Origin: Telopea speciosissima | Taxonomy: Eukaryota; Streptophyta; Magnoliopsida; Proteales; Proteaceae | DNA length: 64,000 nt | NCBI RefSeq assembly: GCF_018873765.1 | Contig: NC_057921.1 | Coordinates: 65,027,557-65,091,556 of the forward strand | Direction: 5' to 3' | In this document: in pieces, positions 29,201 through 42,400 of the stretch | Position numbering within the stretch: the stretch's first letter is position 1 | Layout of the letters: the number at the start of each line of letters is the position of its first letter | Translations under genes and position numbers: made by a program | The notes under the pieces: generated by a model | The model's input: the letters and a program-made list of their open reading frames with translations, nothing else | Told to the model about the DNA's origin: nothing | Databases searched by the model: none

Positions 29201-32200
29201 ATTTTTTCAATTTAAATAAAAATTTTTATTATTCTTAGTAAGCTAATTAGATTTTTAAAGTTTCAATTTAGCATAGGCTTTGAAGTTGAGTTGGTTTAGG
29301 ATTTGATGGCTATTTAGCATAGGAGTTTAATTTCAGTCTTGTTCATAGTTGGTTCAATTTGAAACTCAAAGTAGGGTTAAACTTTATTTAATAAGAAAAA
29401 AGATTATTATTATCTTTTTGGTTAAGAGAAGACTAGAAAATAGGAATATTGAATTGAGTAGGATTCTGTCCAATAAGCCTAACAATGGGTACAAGGGTAG
29501 ACTAACAACGGGTACAAGGGTAGATATTCAAGCGCCTTGGTGAAGAGTCTGAACACCTTGTCAGAACGCTACTAACCTTTACTATCCAAGCACAGGAAAA
29601 TCACTGAGTACCTCTCGGACTGGTGCGATGAGATGTAACTTTCCTATTTATGGTTTGGAAGTTGGGAACACGATCTGGCACAATGCCCATCTCACCAATA
29701 CCCATCCTCTTGGCAGTCAACGCTCTTATCACTCATTCCTAGCTCCGAGAGCGCCGTGACCTCTGATAGATCACATGAAAACCTCAATGTTTCAACATGA
29801 CAGTTGCACCTTTCACTAGTCTGCGTGACATGTAACCAAAACATACAATAACACTACATTGCTACACCCTTATCATTCGAATATCCAAAAATATCAGAAA
29901 ACTAGATCATCAGGGAGTGAGATACCCTAAATAATCCTCGTCTCAGTAGCATTGTCATTAGACAGAAGATCTTGGAAACCTTCACCTTTCCATGCAACTT
30001 TTCTGTATGAAACATCCCCGCTTCCTTCCTCCTGTGAGGTGCTCCAGAATCCACATGTCTTTTGATCAGAGGAACCACAAGAAGAGAGTTGCGTGGAGGA
30101 TCTGTGCAAGTCCACATCTACACAGTGTCTTTCTGGGCTCGGGAATCCATCATTATTGAGAATGTGAGATAGAGGTGCTTATTCAGCGCAATGAGAGTCC
30201 ACATCACACTTCTGATACATTTTGCACTTTTATCCCCCACATTTTCTGGTGACTTTATAGCTTGTAATAAGTTTAGTATCAATATAATGGGAGGGTTTTC
30301 TTAGTAGGATTAGCCTTGCTTTTATTTAATTAGAGAAGCGACATTTTTTTGGGGTTAGAATTAGTCTAGAAAAAAGGAACATTAAGGTTAGAGTAGGATT
30401 CAGTCCAAGAAGCCTAACAGTGCGTTATAAATAAGCTTGTAATCAGTTTTGTACTTTTGTATCAATATAATGGAAGGGTTTTGTTAGTTATGGTTAAGAT
30501 TCCAGAATGGTTCTACTCCTAGAGTATAATGGTCAAACCTGATGCTGTTCATGGTGAACAGTTCTCTCTTCTCGTCTACCTCTTCTCTAACTTCCTGAAT
30601 CTGTTTATACACAGCTCTCTGCCATGTTCCATTGATCAATCAGGTCGGTTATGGTTCTTTATTACAAATTTCAATTTTTTAATACATTTTCTGAATGTGG
30701 TTGTAATTTTTGCACACACACTGCAGTCGATTGGATTAGATTCCCAGCTGTCTCCGTGCAATCGTGCATTCTTCTTCTCTAATCAGATTGTTTTCTTTAG
30801 GGTAGCTCAAATAGGCATCAATTACACCACCTTAGTCAGTCAATTAGTATGGTTTCAAATATAGTCCGGTCTATATCTGGCCACACCTCTGTTTGGTCTA
30901 AGGGGAAAAATACTAATTCTAGGTTCTAAAAGCCTGATTTTCATATCCCTATTCTGGTTGGATAACTACCCACAGATTTGTCAATTTTCTTAAATCAGAT
31001 GTAATCCTACTTATAACATTAAGTACAATATTGTGAAATACTTTGTTAACTTTCAAGTATTTAACTCTTTCCAAAAAAAACACGAACATGGACCACTATT
31101 TCATTCAAAGGCTTTCGCTCTACTCCGATCAGCAATCAATTTGTTCAAGAAAGCAAAGCTCTGGAAAAGGGGAGGGCGTACCCTATATTGGTGTTCTTTA
31201 TTCTTTAATTGCATTATTTTGCAATTGCTAGCAAACACTCCCCACCCCCCCCCCCCCAAAAAAAAAAAAAAAAAAAAAAAAAAAAACACACACACACACC
31301 CACACCACCCACACACATTTTGGGATAACTGACAATTGAACAAGTTAAAGCGGGAACTTAATGTGAGAGTACGTACTGCAGTCATGTCATCTGTGAAATA
31401 AACATCATGATACCCTTCAAGATAGGGAAATGGATCTGCCAGCCAGACCATATCAACATCATTGTACATAACATTACACCCAAGCTCCAAAATATGCAGC
31501 AGGTGGCGAGGTCTGCGGGATGTAAAATTGAAGAATCCCTGTCAAATGAAAAAAAAGGGGGGGGGGGGGGGGAGGGGGGAGGGGGAGGAATATCAAGAAG
31601 GCAATAAAATATGGTGAATCTACAGAAATCTGAACCATTATGCCATAACTAAACTAGAAAACTTAAAAAAGTGACATACCCAGCAAACATTTTAAAAAGA
31701 TTATTTTGTTTACTTTATCCAGAATCAAGGCTCACTTAAAATGAAAAAACAGCGGACAGCATGCATCACTTCAGACCTTGTGGAGGCCACCATGTTGCAC
31801 TGGATATGGGTCTAAATCCAGTTTCCTTCTCTGCCTCAAAGTAATAACTAAATTTACAAGATTACCAAGGCCTAGTTGTGGTCCAATGTGAAGCAACATC
31901 GAAAATGTACAGACTCCTGGTGACAGAGCTGATCGAAAGCCTCATAAAAAATCTATGTTCCAACTTCCCTATTTGTGTAAAAGGACATTAAAATTGAGCA
32001 TGCATGTGGTAATGGTTTGAGCTGGGAATTATTATCAGCCAGCTCACAGTTCTCCACAAAAAACACACAGTCCAGTTCAGTTAAATGATTAAACACAAAC
32101 TGAACAGAAAAATAAGTAAAGCTATGGTCAATCCATAACCTCAAGTTTAAACTTGCAAAAATTAGAGCTAGCATTGGCATACAATTGAGAACCTGATTTG

Positions 32201-33003
32201 CAAAGTCGTTACTAACATTCTTAAAGATATAGGATTGAGCTGCTGACCAAATGAGAAGAGAAATTCACCAGAAAAAGAAAAAAAGAACAAGTAGAAGATA
32301 ATGCTAAGCATCCACAACCTTCAACTCTACCATGGCAAACACGGCCTATCTTTTTTTTTTTTTTGGGGGGGGGGGGGGGGGGGAGGATGGTGTGGTGGGG
32401 GTGGAATGTGAGAGAATAAAAATACAGTAAAAGCCAAAACGAAACGGGCATAAGCAGAAAAACAAACTTACGAGCAGTCCAGCAGAAAACAACAACCACA
32501 AGAGAGGGGGGAAGAGAGGATACCTGAGAACCAAATTTATGGGCAGTCTGAGCATCGGGTGCAGGGGGGATAAGTACAGCATGACCAGGCCACTTCTGAT
32601 TCACCTTGTAAAGAGTGGCATAGTCCTCAGCAATGACAAGGACCTTCTCCTGATGCTTCTGCCTGGAGATGCTAATCAACCAGTTATTTAGAAAAGGAAG
32701 ATAAGGTTGACTCACGGCACAGACTATAACGGTTCCATTCTTTGCCACGAAAGAAACTGCTTCAGCAAGCGTGTAGTCCCGCCATTTTGAAACGGATGCC
32801 TCACTGCCTGAAAAAAGGCTCTCTGACATACGCATCCATGGAAACAGAACTCCTAGAACTACCATAAGAGACAACAAAACGAGCAGACCAGTACGGCCAA
32901 AAAGAGAGAGAGATCTTTGGTGACCACTAGGAGAACGAGGTGAAATCGGGTAGGGATTTGCCAAGAGTTGTTGCTGTTGTCTTTGATGAAGGATCGTCGA
33001 CAT
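26261..33003 (-). CDS. MGP4: GT77 xylosyltransferase of the RGXT/MGP4 group, complete, 355 aa
   Basis: Golgi type II glycosyltransferase expected to add alpha-1,3-xylose to fucose in the pectin rhamnogalacturonan II (the characterised role of Arabidopsis RGXT1, RGXT2 and MGP4). Exons: 33003-32524, 31538-31377, 27355-27140 and 26470-26261; each junction is phase 0. Residues 1-36 are cytosolic and Gln/Ser-rich; a single membrane anchor lies at about 37-56 (GLLVLLSLMVVLGVLF). The catalytic domain contains the metal-binding DxD (D187-V-D189 in YNDVDMVWLADPFPYL), then HDVYFTDDM, GRTYICSCMIFM, NDQPAFNWAL and a C-terminal HNNYITGFEKK...DFGLWLVDDH. Length matches the family (about 360). The ATG at 33003 gives the anchored N-terminus. 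A 4-kb intron 2 (27356-31376) separates exons 2 and 3. Exon 1 and exon 2 frames both run on into their introns. The choice between MGP4 and the RGXT1-3 paralogues is less sure than the family. Confidence 0.92.
29340..30490. repeat. Duplicated AT-rich blocks in GT77 intron 2, probable old element remnant
   Basis: A block at about 29400-29478 (GACTAGAAAATAGGAA, GAGTAGGATTCTGTCCAA, AAGCCTAACA) recurs at about 30335-30420. A second block at 30246-30300 (AGCTTGTAAT, TATCAATATAATGGGAGGG) recurs at 30426-30485. The arrangement suggests fragments of one old insertion, possibly LTR-derived. No family can be named and no coding part is recognisable. Confidence 0.4.
31241..31303. repeat. Poly-C / poly-A / CA compound homopolymer tract
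   Basis: On plus a C-run passes directly into an A-run of about 30 bases and then CACACA. On the complement this reads T-run then G-run, the same arrangement found at about 32350 and 47195. Lies in GT77 intron 2 just downstream of exon 2. Confidence 0.85.
32351..32392. repeat. Poly-T / poly-G tract in GT77 intron 1
   Basis: About 13 T followed immediately by about 20 G. Potential G-quadruplex on plus; the gene is transcribed from the other strand. Confidence 0.85.
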
Positions 33004-34109
33004 CGTTTAACGCTGCTACTGTAACTAAACAAACGAGCAAAAGCTCAAATGGAGTTTTCCGCCGAAGCAGGACAATTCTTAAGGTACACTATCAAGAATT
33101 TGTACACTTCTCCAGTTCTAACTTCTAAGAGCAGATCTCGAACAAGATTTCCCTAAGGCCTTAATAAGACCAGTTTGAGAGTGACGAAACTTTCCGCAGC
33201 TCTAGAGCGAGAATTTTGAACTTCTAGTGTTTGGCAAGGTTTCGCAGTGGAAAGCTAGGCGAAAAAAATAAGTGTAGTAGTATCTTCACGGTTATATGAA
33301 CTAATTTCCAACTCCAAAGGCATCAAAACTAGAGTTCCGCCATAAAATTTTGGCAGGATCTCAGACTACCCGTTGAGAATTCCAAAATGCAAGGAAAATG
33401 AGAACGAAAAGTTTCAAGCCTTGGAGGAATCTCAGGGACCTGTAAAACCGCATTGAGCTCATATAGATTCACGTCAACTCAAATCTGTGAACTTCAAAGA
33501 GATCTAGATATCGGAGCTAAAATCTGCGGAATAGCAAAACAAAATAAGTCTACAAACAGAAATCACGGTCAGGAACAAATAATATGGGAAGGAGAAAAGA
33601 TAACTCACTTGGTCCTAGCGATTTCAGATTTTCTTCAACTAATTTTTCCAAGCTCCTGCAATTGGATCTCCAATCGCGAAAATGCTCAATTCCCAAGGAA
33701 TCCGGAACTAAAAATGCTCTTCGTTTCACAGATCCAAATCTTCGATGCGAGACAGCGAGGTATACGTAATACAGTGAGTCGGTTAGCCGTTCGCGTTTGT
33801 GAAACATTTGCTCGTTCTACATAATAACTCTTTCGGTTCTATTTCTAGCCTTCGCTCTCGCGGGTTTTCTCCACTCTCTCTAGATCACTTGTCCGTTCGT
33901 GTACCTTCACATATGGAATCCGCCGGATCACCGTTATCCGTACGTATACCTTCACATACGGTTAAATAATGACGTGTTCTTTTTCTTCCATAAATACCCT
34001 TCTTATAATCTTACTGGCAATATGTGAAAGACATGTAATTACCTAATAACTGTTTCATGTACACGTACAAGTAGGTGAACCAAGCTCCGCAAGCAAGCTC
34101 CTGTTTGTC

Positions 34110-34298
34110 CAATACAGATCTTCTACGGCGCCCTGCCTGTAGAGGCCTGTGCGGCCCAGACAAAGCGTCGTGCGCAATGTTTGCCTTACCCCTGCTCAGG
34201 CAGGGTGCTCGGGGAGGGGTAAGGCGGACATTGCGCATAGTGCTCTGTTTGGGCTGCATAGGCCACTACGGGCAGGGCACCGTAGAGGATCACGATCC
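34110..34298. mobile_element. Foldback MULE-type MITE with 9-bp TSD CTGTTTGTC
   Basis: Perfect 9-bp direct repeat CTGTTTGTC at 34101-34109 and 34299-34307. The 189-bp element is almost wholly two inverted arms: GATCTTCTACGGCGCCCTGC (left) against GATCCTCTACGGTGCCCTGC (right, complement), continuing through GGCCTGTGC.GCCCA.ACA and GCGCAATGT..GCCTTACCCC, with a loop of about 20 bases around CAGGCAGGGTGC. GC-rich relative to its surroundings. Two-thirds of the open frames here are hairpin shadows. Confidence 0.85.
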
Positions 34299-34729
34299 CT
34301 GTTTGTCACGCCAAGCAAGGGCCACCCCCTTAATATTCTCTACTTTTCTCCCTCCCTCCTCTCATCTCTCCTATAACAAAATAGGGATTGATTTCCTTGT
34401 CGGGATGCATAGCATAGTGCTGCTTCCTGTGTGTATCTCTTTTCTCTCACAATAGGGAGCTGATATGTCATTTCATAAGAGGGAAGAAAGAGATAGACAC
34501 AACAAGGCACTATCATATGCTACACAATTTGGCAGCGTTCTTTTCTACAACAAAAAATTGGAGATTGCTCTACCTACATTTGATCTCTTCTTCGTTGTGG
34601 TGATCTACGATTGAACTATATGAGGGATTGAGGGGTGACAAAAGATTGGTTTGGTCTCACTTCAATCTATTTTTCACTTATATCAGGTCAAATCCAAACA
34701 GGATCAATTGCCAATAGCTATTGATATGG

Positions 34730-34915
34730 TCCAAGGTTTAAAAACATGGAACCTAGATTCGGATCGGTCCCAATTGATTCTGATCCAAATCCTAGTTTAT
34801 GTTCAAGGATTGGACAAGCCGAATCAGGATCAGCCTCGGCCTCAGTCGATTCCGATCCAAATCGACCAGTCCAGCATATCCAATACCGATTTTTGAAACC
34901 CTAGTCCGATCGATT
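34730..34915. repeat. GATCGG-type repeat with inverted ends
   Basis: Starts near CCAAGGTTTAAAAACATGG and ends CCGATTTTTGAAACCCTAG, roughly inverted ends, with GATTCGGATCGG/CCGATCCAAATC words between. The clearest single member of the dispersed GATTC family in this window. Confidence 0.5.
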
Positions 34916-35129
34916 TCGATGCATTATCACTTTCTTTTAACAGTTTCTTATAGGACCCTTATCAGTCTATTATCAGTCCAATCTCAATATTTCATCCATT
35001 AAAAATTATTAAACTTAATCAATTTTGTATTTATTTCAATCTAAACGGTCAGTCTAATCGATTTTGGTCTCGCGATTTCTGAAAAACAAAACCAATACCA
35101 AACTGATAAGAAGCTTCGGTTTACTCAAT

Positions 35130-35345
35130 CAGATGTAGTCCAACTATTTCACGTTTAAATTTCATGGTTTAAAACACAATGTAGCCCAACTATTTCATGT
35201 TTAGACTTCATAAAATTTAGAAAGAGACTTGTTCTAAGGTTTAAAACACAATGAAGCCCAACTATTTCATGTTTAGACTTCATGGTTTGAATTCTAAAGT
35301 TTAACATTTAGAAAGATTCAAGTCTCATTGACTTGTTCCAGTGAA
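35130..35345. repeat. Three-copy direct repeat, unit about 60-75 bp
   Basis: The phrase CCAACTATTTCA.GTTTA.A.TTCAT occurs three times (about 35141, 35187 and 35259), with GTTTAAAACACAATG between copies. Non-coding. Confidence 0.75.
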
Positions 35346-36413
35346 ATCGCCATAGAAATACAATGCAGTTATTTTTTAAATTCGAGTTCATCCAGTTTGG
35401 AGGAAATGGACCTTTCAAATTCTCAAATGCTCATATTTGTATATTAGGAAGAGCCATAACCCATTCCTTCAAATGCCCTCAAATGTCTACGAAGTTTATT
35501 ATTGGGGAAAGAGAATGCCACCTGGTCACGTGCAATGTACGGCCCCTGTGCCCAGACAAAGACCATACAAAATGACCACAACCACCCTAAGGATTTCGGC
35601 CTTTCCATGCATTCACAGTCTTGTGTCTAGGAGGGGGCCGAGTGCCACATGCAACCAAGTAGCATTATTATTAGATTGTCCAAATTACACCTCTATAGGT
35701 ATCTTTAAAACTTATAACCTCCTTTTAATTACCCTTGGCCTTATTCTATTTTTTCTATTTTAAAGTCCGGTGAAAATGGGGTTCTCAAAATAATTTATAT
35801 GTAGCTTATAATTATGTCATTATCAAAAGTTATCTCATATCAAAAAATAATCAAAAGATATCATTGTCTTTGCACATTTTTTGAGTACACATGAAAGGAT
35901 TGCCCCACAATGAGAAAAAAAATATGCTTTAGTGAAAGTTCTTTATTAATATTATTATTGTTAATATTTTCATTATTAATACTATCATTACCACTATTAA
36001 TGATAATAACTGACTCTCATTTCTCTAAATTCTTATCCAAGGAAGGTTTTAAATTTTGAATTTGACTGACTCCAATCCCGATTAACCCCAATTCTGAGCT
36101 ACGTAGATTGAGCCTGATCGAGTTTGACTGGTTCTGGTTATATTTGAATAAGAATCAAATCAGAATCAATGGAGGTTCATCCCATAACCGACTCCCAAGT
36201 TTTTAAACCTATAGTACCCAAGAAGAGAGAAACTGAAAAACAAGTTCATGTAAAAGAAAAACCAATATATTACAACATAAGGACTGAGACTGTTGCCCAC
36301 ACCTTCCAGGCTGCCAGCCACCACAGTATACTTACTACCTGGGTTAAATCCTAGCCCTCCAACCAAAACAAACAATAAATAAAAGAAAGGTATGAATGAA
36401 TAAACTGAAAACC

Positions 36414-39400
36414 TCAAGAAATGGATGTGACGCGGACTGAGTGATCAGCTGATCCAGTCAAGTAGATAGGCAAGGTTGGGTGCCAATCAACTGTTGTTAT
36501 AGCTCCTGTGTGCGGAAGCGTTCTCAACCCGCTCGTATGATGACCTTGAACCTGAAACAAATTTTGTCTGATCAGAACATAGTATATTAAGGGTGGGACG
36601 GCCATGTGCAAGTGTTCAAGACCCACTATTGCAAGCCAAAGGTCAATAATTGTCAATCCATGGCCACCAATTAGATCACATTGTCCTAAAAGTAGCAAGA
36701 AAGATCAAAGATGACTCCCAAAAAAAAAAAATCATTCAAGGAGGTTCACCTGATATATCGGCGATCTAACTGAATTGGAAGTTACCAAAAGTCTCCTCCC
36801 AGTCGCATCTAATGCCATTTCATGCCTGCAAATTTCTGCACTCTCATGGTTGAAGAACCTATAAACAAAAAGCACAAATGCTTGAAGATCCTTTCAAACA
36901 AGAAGCACAAATACCTAGGCGCTGCTGGTTATAGGTCCAACAAATAGCAGAGTAGTTCAGCTAGACAGGGTTTGTGTAAGAAAACCACCTCATTTTCCAA
37001 CAGAAATACAAACAGAGGTCATGGGATTTCAACAATATAAATGTGTTAGGTGAGCAAAAGGTTCAATGCAGCATGAAGAACATACTGCATTTAACCATTG
37101 ATAGCTACAACCTGGTCTACAAATACATAATTATTATTACGAAGTTAAAGATCTTAGTTCTTGCAATGGGGAAACAAAATCAGTTCAAGAACTGCCACGT
37201 GGTGGGCATACCTGCTGCAATCTCTAGACCAAAGAATTCGACCTTGGTTATGCAAGCTCCACTCAAATATCTACAAGCAACGCCTGGAAATTAGCTTCTC
37301 CACATCCATTGTAATGGGAAAGGACTATCTAGCAGCAACATACTTGGCCAAAATACATAATCTGATTAAAGAACATGCCGAGTCCTATGTACGGTGGTAT
37401 AACCCCAAACCAGATATCATAGAGAGAAGGGTACTAACATAAACAAGAATCTAGACAAAAGGGTACTCACTTTTCCATCAGAACCCAAGCTGAAAATGCT
37501 TGTCTCATCAGGCCCAAAAAGAACAGAGCTTACTGCAGAGTCATGGGCAGGCCACCCTGTAATCTGTAGGCCGGCTGACATGTCTTTTATTTATTAAGGA
37601 TAGCAGACACATAAGCCAAAATCCATGTCTATATGACTATATGTACATCCAAGTGGAGAATATATGAAATCATCATCAGACTCAACGGAAGGATACCAAA
37701 CATGTGAATCATCCCATCAGTTGCAGAAGCTGCCAAAATCTTCCCATTGTGATTGAAACAAACAGAAGTAATTGCTGGTGGATCATTACCGAGAGGGAGG
37801 ACTGTCTTCATGAAAAGACAATTTTCACAGGGTTAGCAGTAGAATTCAGAACATACCACCAATATGAAGTTCTAAGACAAGCATATACATACCGTAGCCT
37901 TCCATGTCTTCATGTTCCAGACAGTTAATGAAGCAAACCCCATTTGGTCAATAAAACTTGAGCCATGCCTGCAAGGACAATGTCAACATATGAATCTCTT
38001 CCAACCAAAAGAAGGAAGAAAAGAAATATTTGTTTGCAAGAATTTTCTGTGCACGGCTGATCAAGTTTACCTAATTTGAACTACCATCTGTAACTACAGA
38101 ATGGATTGACCAATGTCATCAAACATTATTTTAATCTCATAGTAACAGTTCTCCTTGCCAATTCATCAGCATGTTAAGATTTGTAATTCCTAAGTATGTC
38201 AGATATGGATTAACACCTTGTTAATTCCACAGCCAATCCAATTAATTTAGCATATATTGCTTTACTACATAAAATATAGAGAAACTACTAATTGGCACAT
38301 GATCAATTTTTGTTTGTAATGGCAGTGATATATCAGATTGACTTGATTTTACCTAAGAGATCTCCTTGGTCAGTCCCATTACAGGGTAATGCAGAAAACC
38401 AACTAGCATCACAGCCAAAACTTCCCATTCATGGGTAGTAGGTAGCACATATGGCAATCAGATTAGATTTTCCAGTACAAAATTTAGAAGCTTGTCAGTT
38501 TACAATTCTTCACAACAATAAGGAATAAATCAATATTTACTTAGCAAACCACTGAAGCACAGATCCAGTAGTTCAAATGTTTTCAAATAAAAGGCTTGGA
38601 TGCAAAAGAAAGTACCCTCTGGATGCTGCTGCAGAGACAAAAATTGGTTCCACAGGGCTGCACTTCAGATCCAAGACTCTGCACAACCAAAAATATGTGA
38701 AGACCAAGTTGAAAGATGAAAGTAATGGTTGATAAAGTGCAATAATGACCTTGGATATTTTTCAGTAGTACTGAGATCACAAACAACCCTTTTTGCATCA
38801 ACATTCCACGCTTTAATGCCCCCATCAGCTGTGCCTATGAGCAACTATTGTCAAGAAGAACGATGAAACTAGGAAAACATGAATTTTGAACCTCCAAAAC
38901 TGCTGGAGAACCATCTACAAATAAAACCAAAATTCAGGTAAGCACTATGCCATATTCCATTTCACATACCAAGCGGTCAGATTTGCACTCCCAGTCCAGC
39001 GACATAATCTCTGCCCCACAATATATAGTTGCATTTCTAGATGTTGAGGTCGAAGAGTCATACGTCCATATCCTTCATTAAAACATGTAATATGCAAAAT
39101 GAGTTTGTGAATCGCTTTGCAACATTTAATCATGTGCAAGACAAGACAATCAAAAAACCCTAGGCTAAATATCATCAAGCTATAGGCCTCCACAATCAGA
39201 TATTGCCACTGCTTGGATTAGATCTTATAAAATACTAAATCATTCACATGCATTTACCACAATTATATATTGCCACTTCTTAGATTGGATCTTATAAAAA
39301 ACTAAACCATTCACATGCTGTTTTCCGTCAAATTCCTTCATCAACTTTGAACAGTATATAAATTCATGACCAGTGGTCCCATGGCAGTAGATTGCTGAGA

Positions 39401-42400
39401 TTGTTAAGATCAATGGAGATCACTTGGATGGGTGCAATAAATGAGAGGCCACATATACAATAATAAAATACAGTGAGCTCTGGGCTATACACAATCTAAT
39501 TCCACACTAATCACCTGACTGTGCCATCCAGAGAAGCACTTGCAATATTGTTCCCGGTAGCAGAGAAGCGGCACCTACTAATTGGACTGGTGTGGCCTAA
39601 GAATGTTTCCTGTAATACATGGTATTTAGAAACTTAATTGTTAAACTGGAAACAAAATAAATTGCATGAAGTTTGAGGTAAACAGAACATGATTTATAAG
39701 ACGAGAAGAGAGACACCACGTGCATACATAAAATATTTGACAGGTCATCAGAAAATGGAAAGAAATGTCAAATCAAACTAGATTAAGAATTTTACCTGGA
39801 ACTCAACTTTCACTTCTGGAAATTCTTCTTCGATCCGCACTTCTCCACCATTTGCTGTGGCATCATGCTCAATTGTTATCAATTATGCTCATGTTTGTGT
39901 ATGTAGGAAAAATAAAAATAGTAAAATAAAATCTTTCCATTTGATGAATGAAAAATGGATGGGAAATTAAGCAAAAAGATTGTATAATATCTGTGTTCTT
40001 TGGGCAGGAAAAAAGAAAACCTAAATACTCAAGTCTAAGTAAAGAAAATCTTTCCCTGATTCCTTTCATTATCAACCCCCCTCCCCCACACACTAAACTA
40101 ACCTCCTATGTTTAGGGGTTAGATGGAGAGTACAAGTAGAGAAATAGTTAGAACCTGTATAAAGGGCACCTTGGAATATTTGAAGTCCTTCCTTAGCTCC
40201 ACCCTCTCCAACAGGAAGCTTTGTAGTACTCGAACCATGTTCTTGCTTGGGAAAGGCCAGTCTTGATGATAATGTAGTGGGGCTAGTAGCATCCCAATCC
40301 CGAACCCCAGCTTCAGTTTCTCCTTGATGGTCAGTAGTAAAAGTATCTTTACATTCATCAAGACCACCAGACGGAAGTTTAACTTCTTCATTTGCATCCT
40401 TAACCGGAGTCTCAGATATCGGATGTGGAGCGAAATTCTTTTGGATCATGCCTCTTTCTGTTGCTGATGGAGCCATACTAAGTGGAGAAGTAAGTCAGTA
40501 AGAACAGTTTACAATCAGATAATTGCACAAAGTAAATTATTATACTCTTTAAGTAAACTCTTTTAAAACAACCTTACCTTCTTAGCAGGCATAGCTGAGC
40601 ATCCTTATCCTCTAATAGAGCCTGAAGCTGTGACAACTTATCATTGAGTTGTCTAATGTCTTTCTTTAGACGCTTGATTGTGTTCTTCTCAGTACTGATC
40701 TTTAATAGGGTAGGGATACGTGGATTGGTCAAGGAAGTGTTCTGGGAATCTTATATGCAATCATTTTGATTACGCACACACACATAGGTTTTACCCCTTA
40801 ATTAGTCTCATAAGATGCATACATGTTGACCGGTTGGATTAAACCATTTTAAATAATAAACTGTTTACTCTGGTCTAGAAAAAACAGGAGTTAATATAAA
40901 AATAACACAAGAACATGACTCCTTCTCTATTGGCATCCCTTCCCTTAAATACATCGCTAATTCTTTATAAGTCTAATAAAATAATATATACACAATGACC
41001 AATTTGAAAATAAACTCCCCCCCCCCCAGAGAGAGAGAGAGAGAGAAAGGATTGAAGAAGAAAGAAAGAAACATAAATTATAGCTTCATAAAAAGATCTG
41101 TTACAAAGCCGAAGAATGATAAATCCATAAATCCAAAAGTCTAAGGGCTGTTTTGGTATTATTTCTATTTCAATTTCATGGGATCATAAATTGAATTATG
41201 GTGTTTGGTATATTTTTTCACCTTATTTAAGAGAAATTGAAATCAGTTTCATTTGAAATAGTGAAATAGCTGAGGACCTGTTTCAATATTGAAATTGAAA
41301 TCAATCTCAAGTCTACATGGATCCTTTCTTGGGCTTGACTCTTTCCTCTTACTCTCATTTTTTCATTTTCCATTTGTCACTTTTCATATCTCATTTCTTC
41401 ATTTTTATTCTTCATTCCTCTTACTTTACTTTCACTTTGTGAGGACCTCAATTATCCCTACCTTGTTTTTGAAAGGATCCATGTAGCCGACCCCATTTAG
41501 TTGGGATAAGGCTGAGTTGTTGTTGTTGAATCAATTTCAAGTCTATTATGTGCTCTTTAATGAGCATGTGTTAATAACAAGGGTAAATGTGTCATTTGAC
41601 ATGTTTAGAAAAAAATGAAAGCAAAATCACTTTATTTCATCACCATCACCACCACTCTCTCTGAAAGAAATATAGAGAATCTATTCTCAGAAATTGAACA
41701 ACCAAAACAATTTCAATTTCTTGACCAAAAATCTATTTTTTTACTATTTCATGAGAGCAATCCGAAATTGAAATCGAAATCATACCAAATCAGCCCTAAT
41801 AACCTTCGACTCAGGAAATGAAAGACTATCAATAAAAGAATAACACTTCCCCAAATGACAGTACACAAATAATAAAATCTTAAGTTCATGAATTAAGTGT
41901 GTTTTTATCATGTAATCCCAAATACATTCAGACTGCTTAATAAATAAATAAATTAAATATAAACCAGCACAATTAAAAGAATACTTAAAAAATAAAACAG
42001 AATTTTCTGTTAAAGGATATGAGTACCATTGAAGATTTCGCTCAAGAAATTTCTGAATGAAAGATGTAAGGTATCCAACCACTCTCTTGAAAAGTAAACA
42101 CAAAATTGAGGATCTAAATTCGGGTTCTTTAGATATGGAATAGCTGCATACAAATCCATGAATAAATTGAGGTAGGCGGTCAAATTCAAGGGATCATAAA
42201 CAGAAGGATAGGGCAAAGGAAAACAAAAAAGACGAAGAGAGGACCCACCGAACCATGGCATCCAGTCCGGGCTGCTTTGTAGCAAAACATTGCCATAAGT
42301 CCCAAAAAATTCTGTAAGTTTATCTTTCCTTCCAAACTGTACAGCATGGACAATATAGTAACGTAAAATTGAGACCTCCAACTTTGATAAGGTGGCAATA

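Larger units (their letters stand above)
33004..36413. other. Intergenic region upstream of the GT77 gene and downstream of the WDR91-like gene
   Basis: No coding exon supported. 33004-33850 is probably GT77 promoter and 5'UTR (pyrimidine/purine-rich, open frames but no recognisable domain). A foldback MULE-MITE sits at 34110-34298. A GATCGG-type repeat is at 34730-34915. A three-copy repeat is at 35130-35345. A possible MITE fragment (GAGAATGCCACC...CCCAGACA) lies near 35510-35670, and another repeat member is at 36045-36160. The final part is the WDR91-like 3'UTR. Confidence 0.55.

Noticed and set aside
29900-30120. Minus-strand frame with Cys/His residues that might be a gag-type zinc knuckle
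   Set aside because: The residues do not fit CX2CX4HX4C spacing; only an old element remnant of unknown family can be claimed.
31101-31376. Frame continuing past the GT77 exon 2 (TLTLSSRFNLFNCQ...)
   Set aside because: This is read-through into intron 2; the GTACGT donor at 31376 and the exon 3 start VKPLNH fit the family exactly.
33453-33824. 123-residue open frame upstream of the GT77 gene
   Set aside because: No domain, no splice partners, and it runs opposite to the likely 5'UTR of the GT77 gene; best explained as chance.
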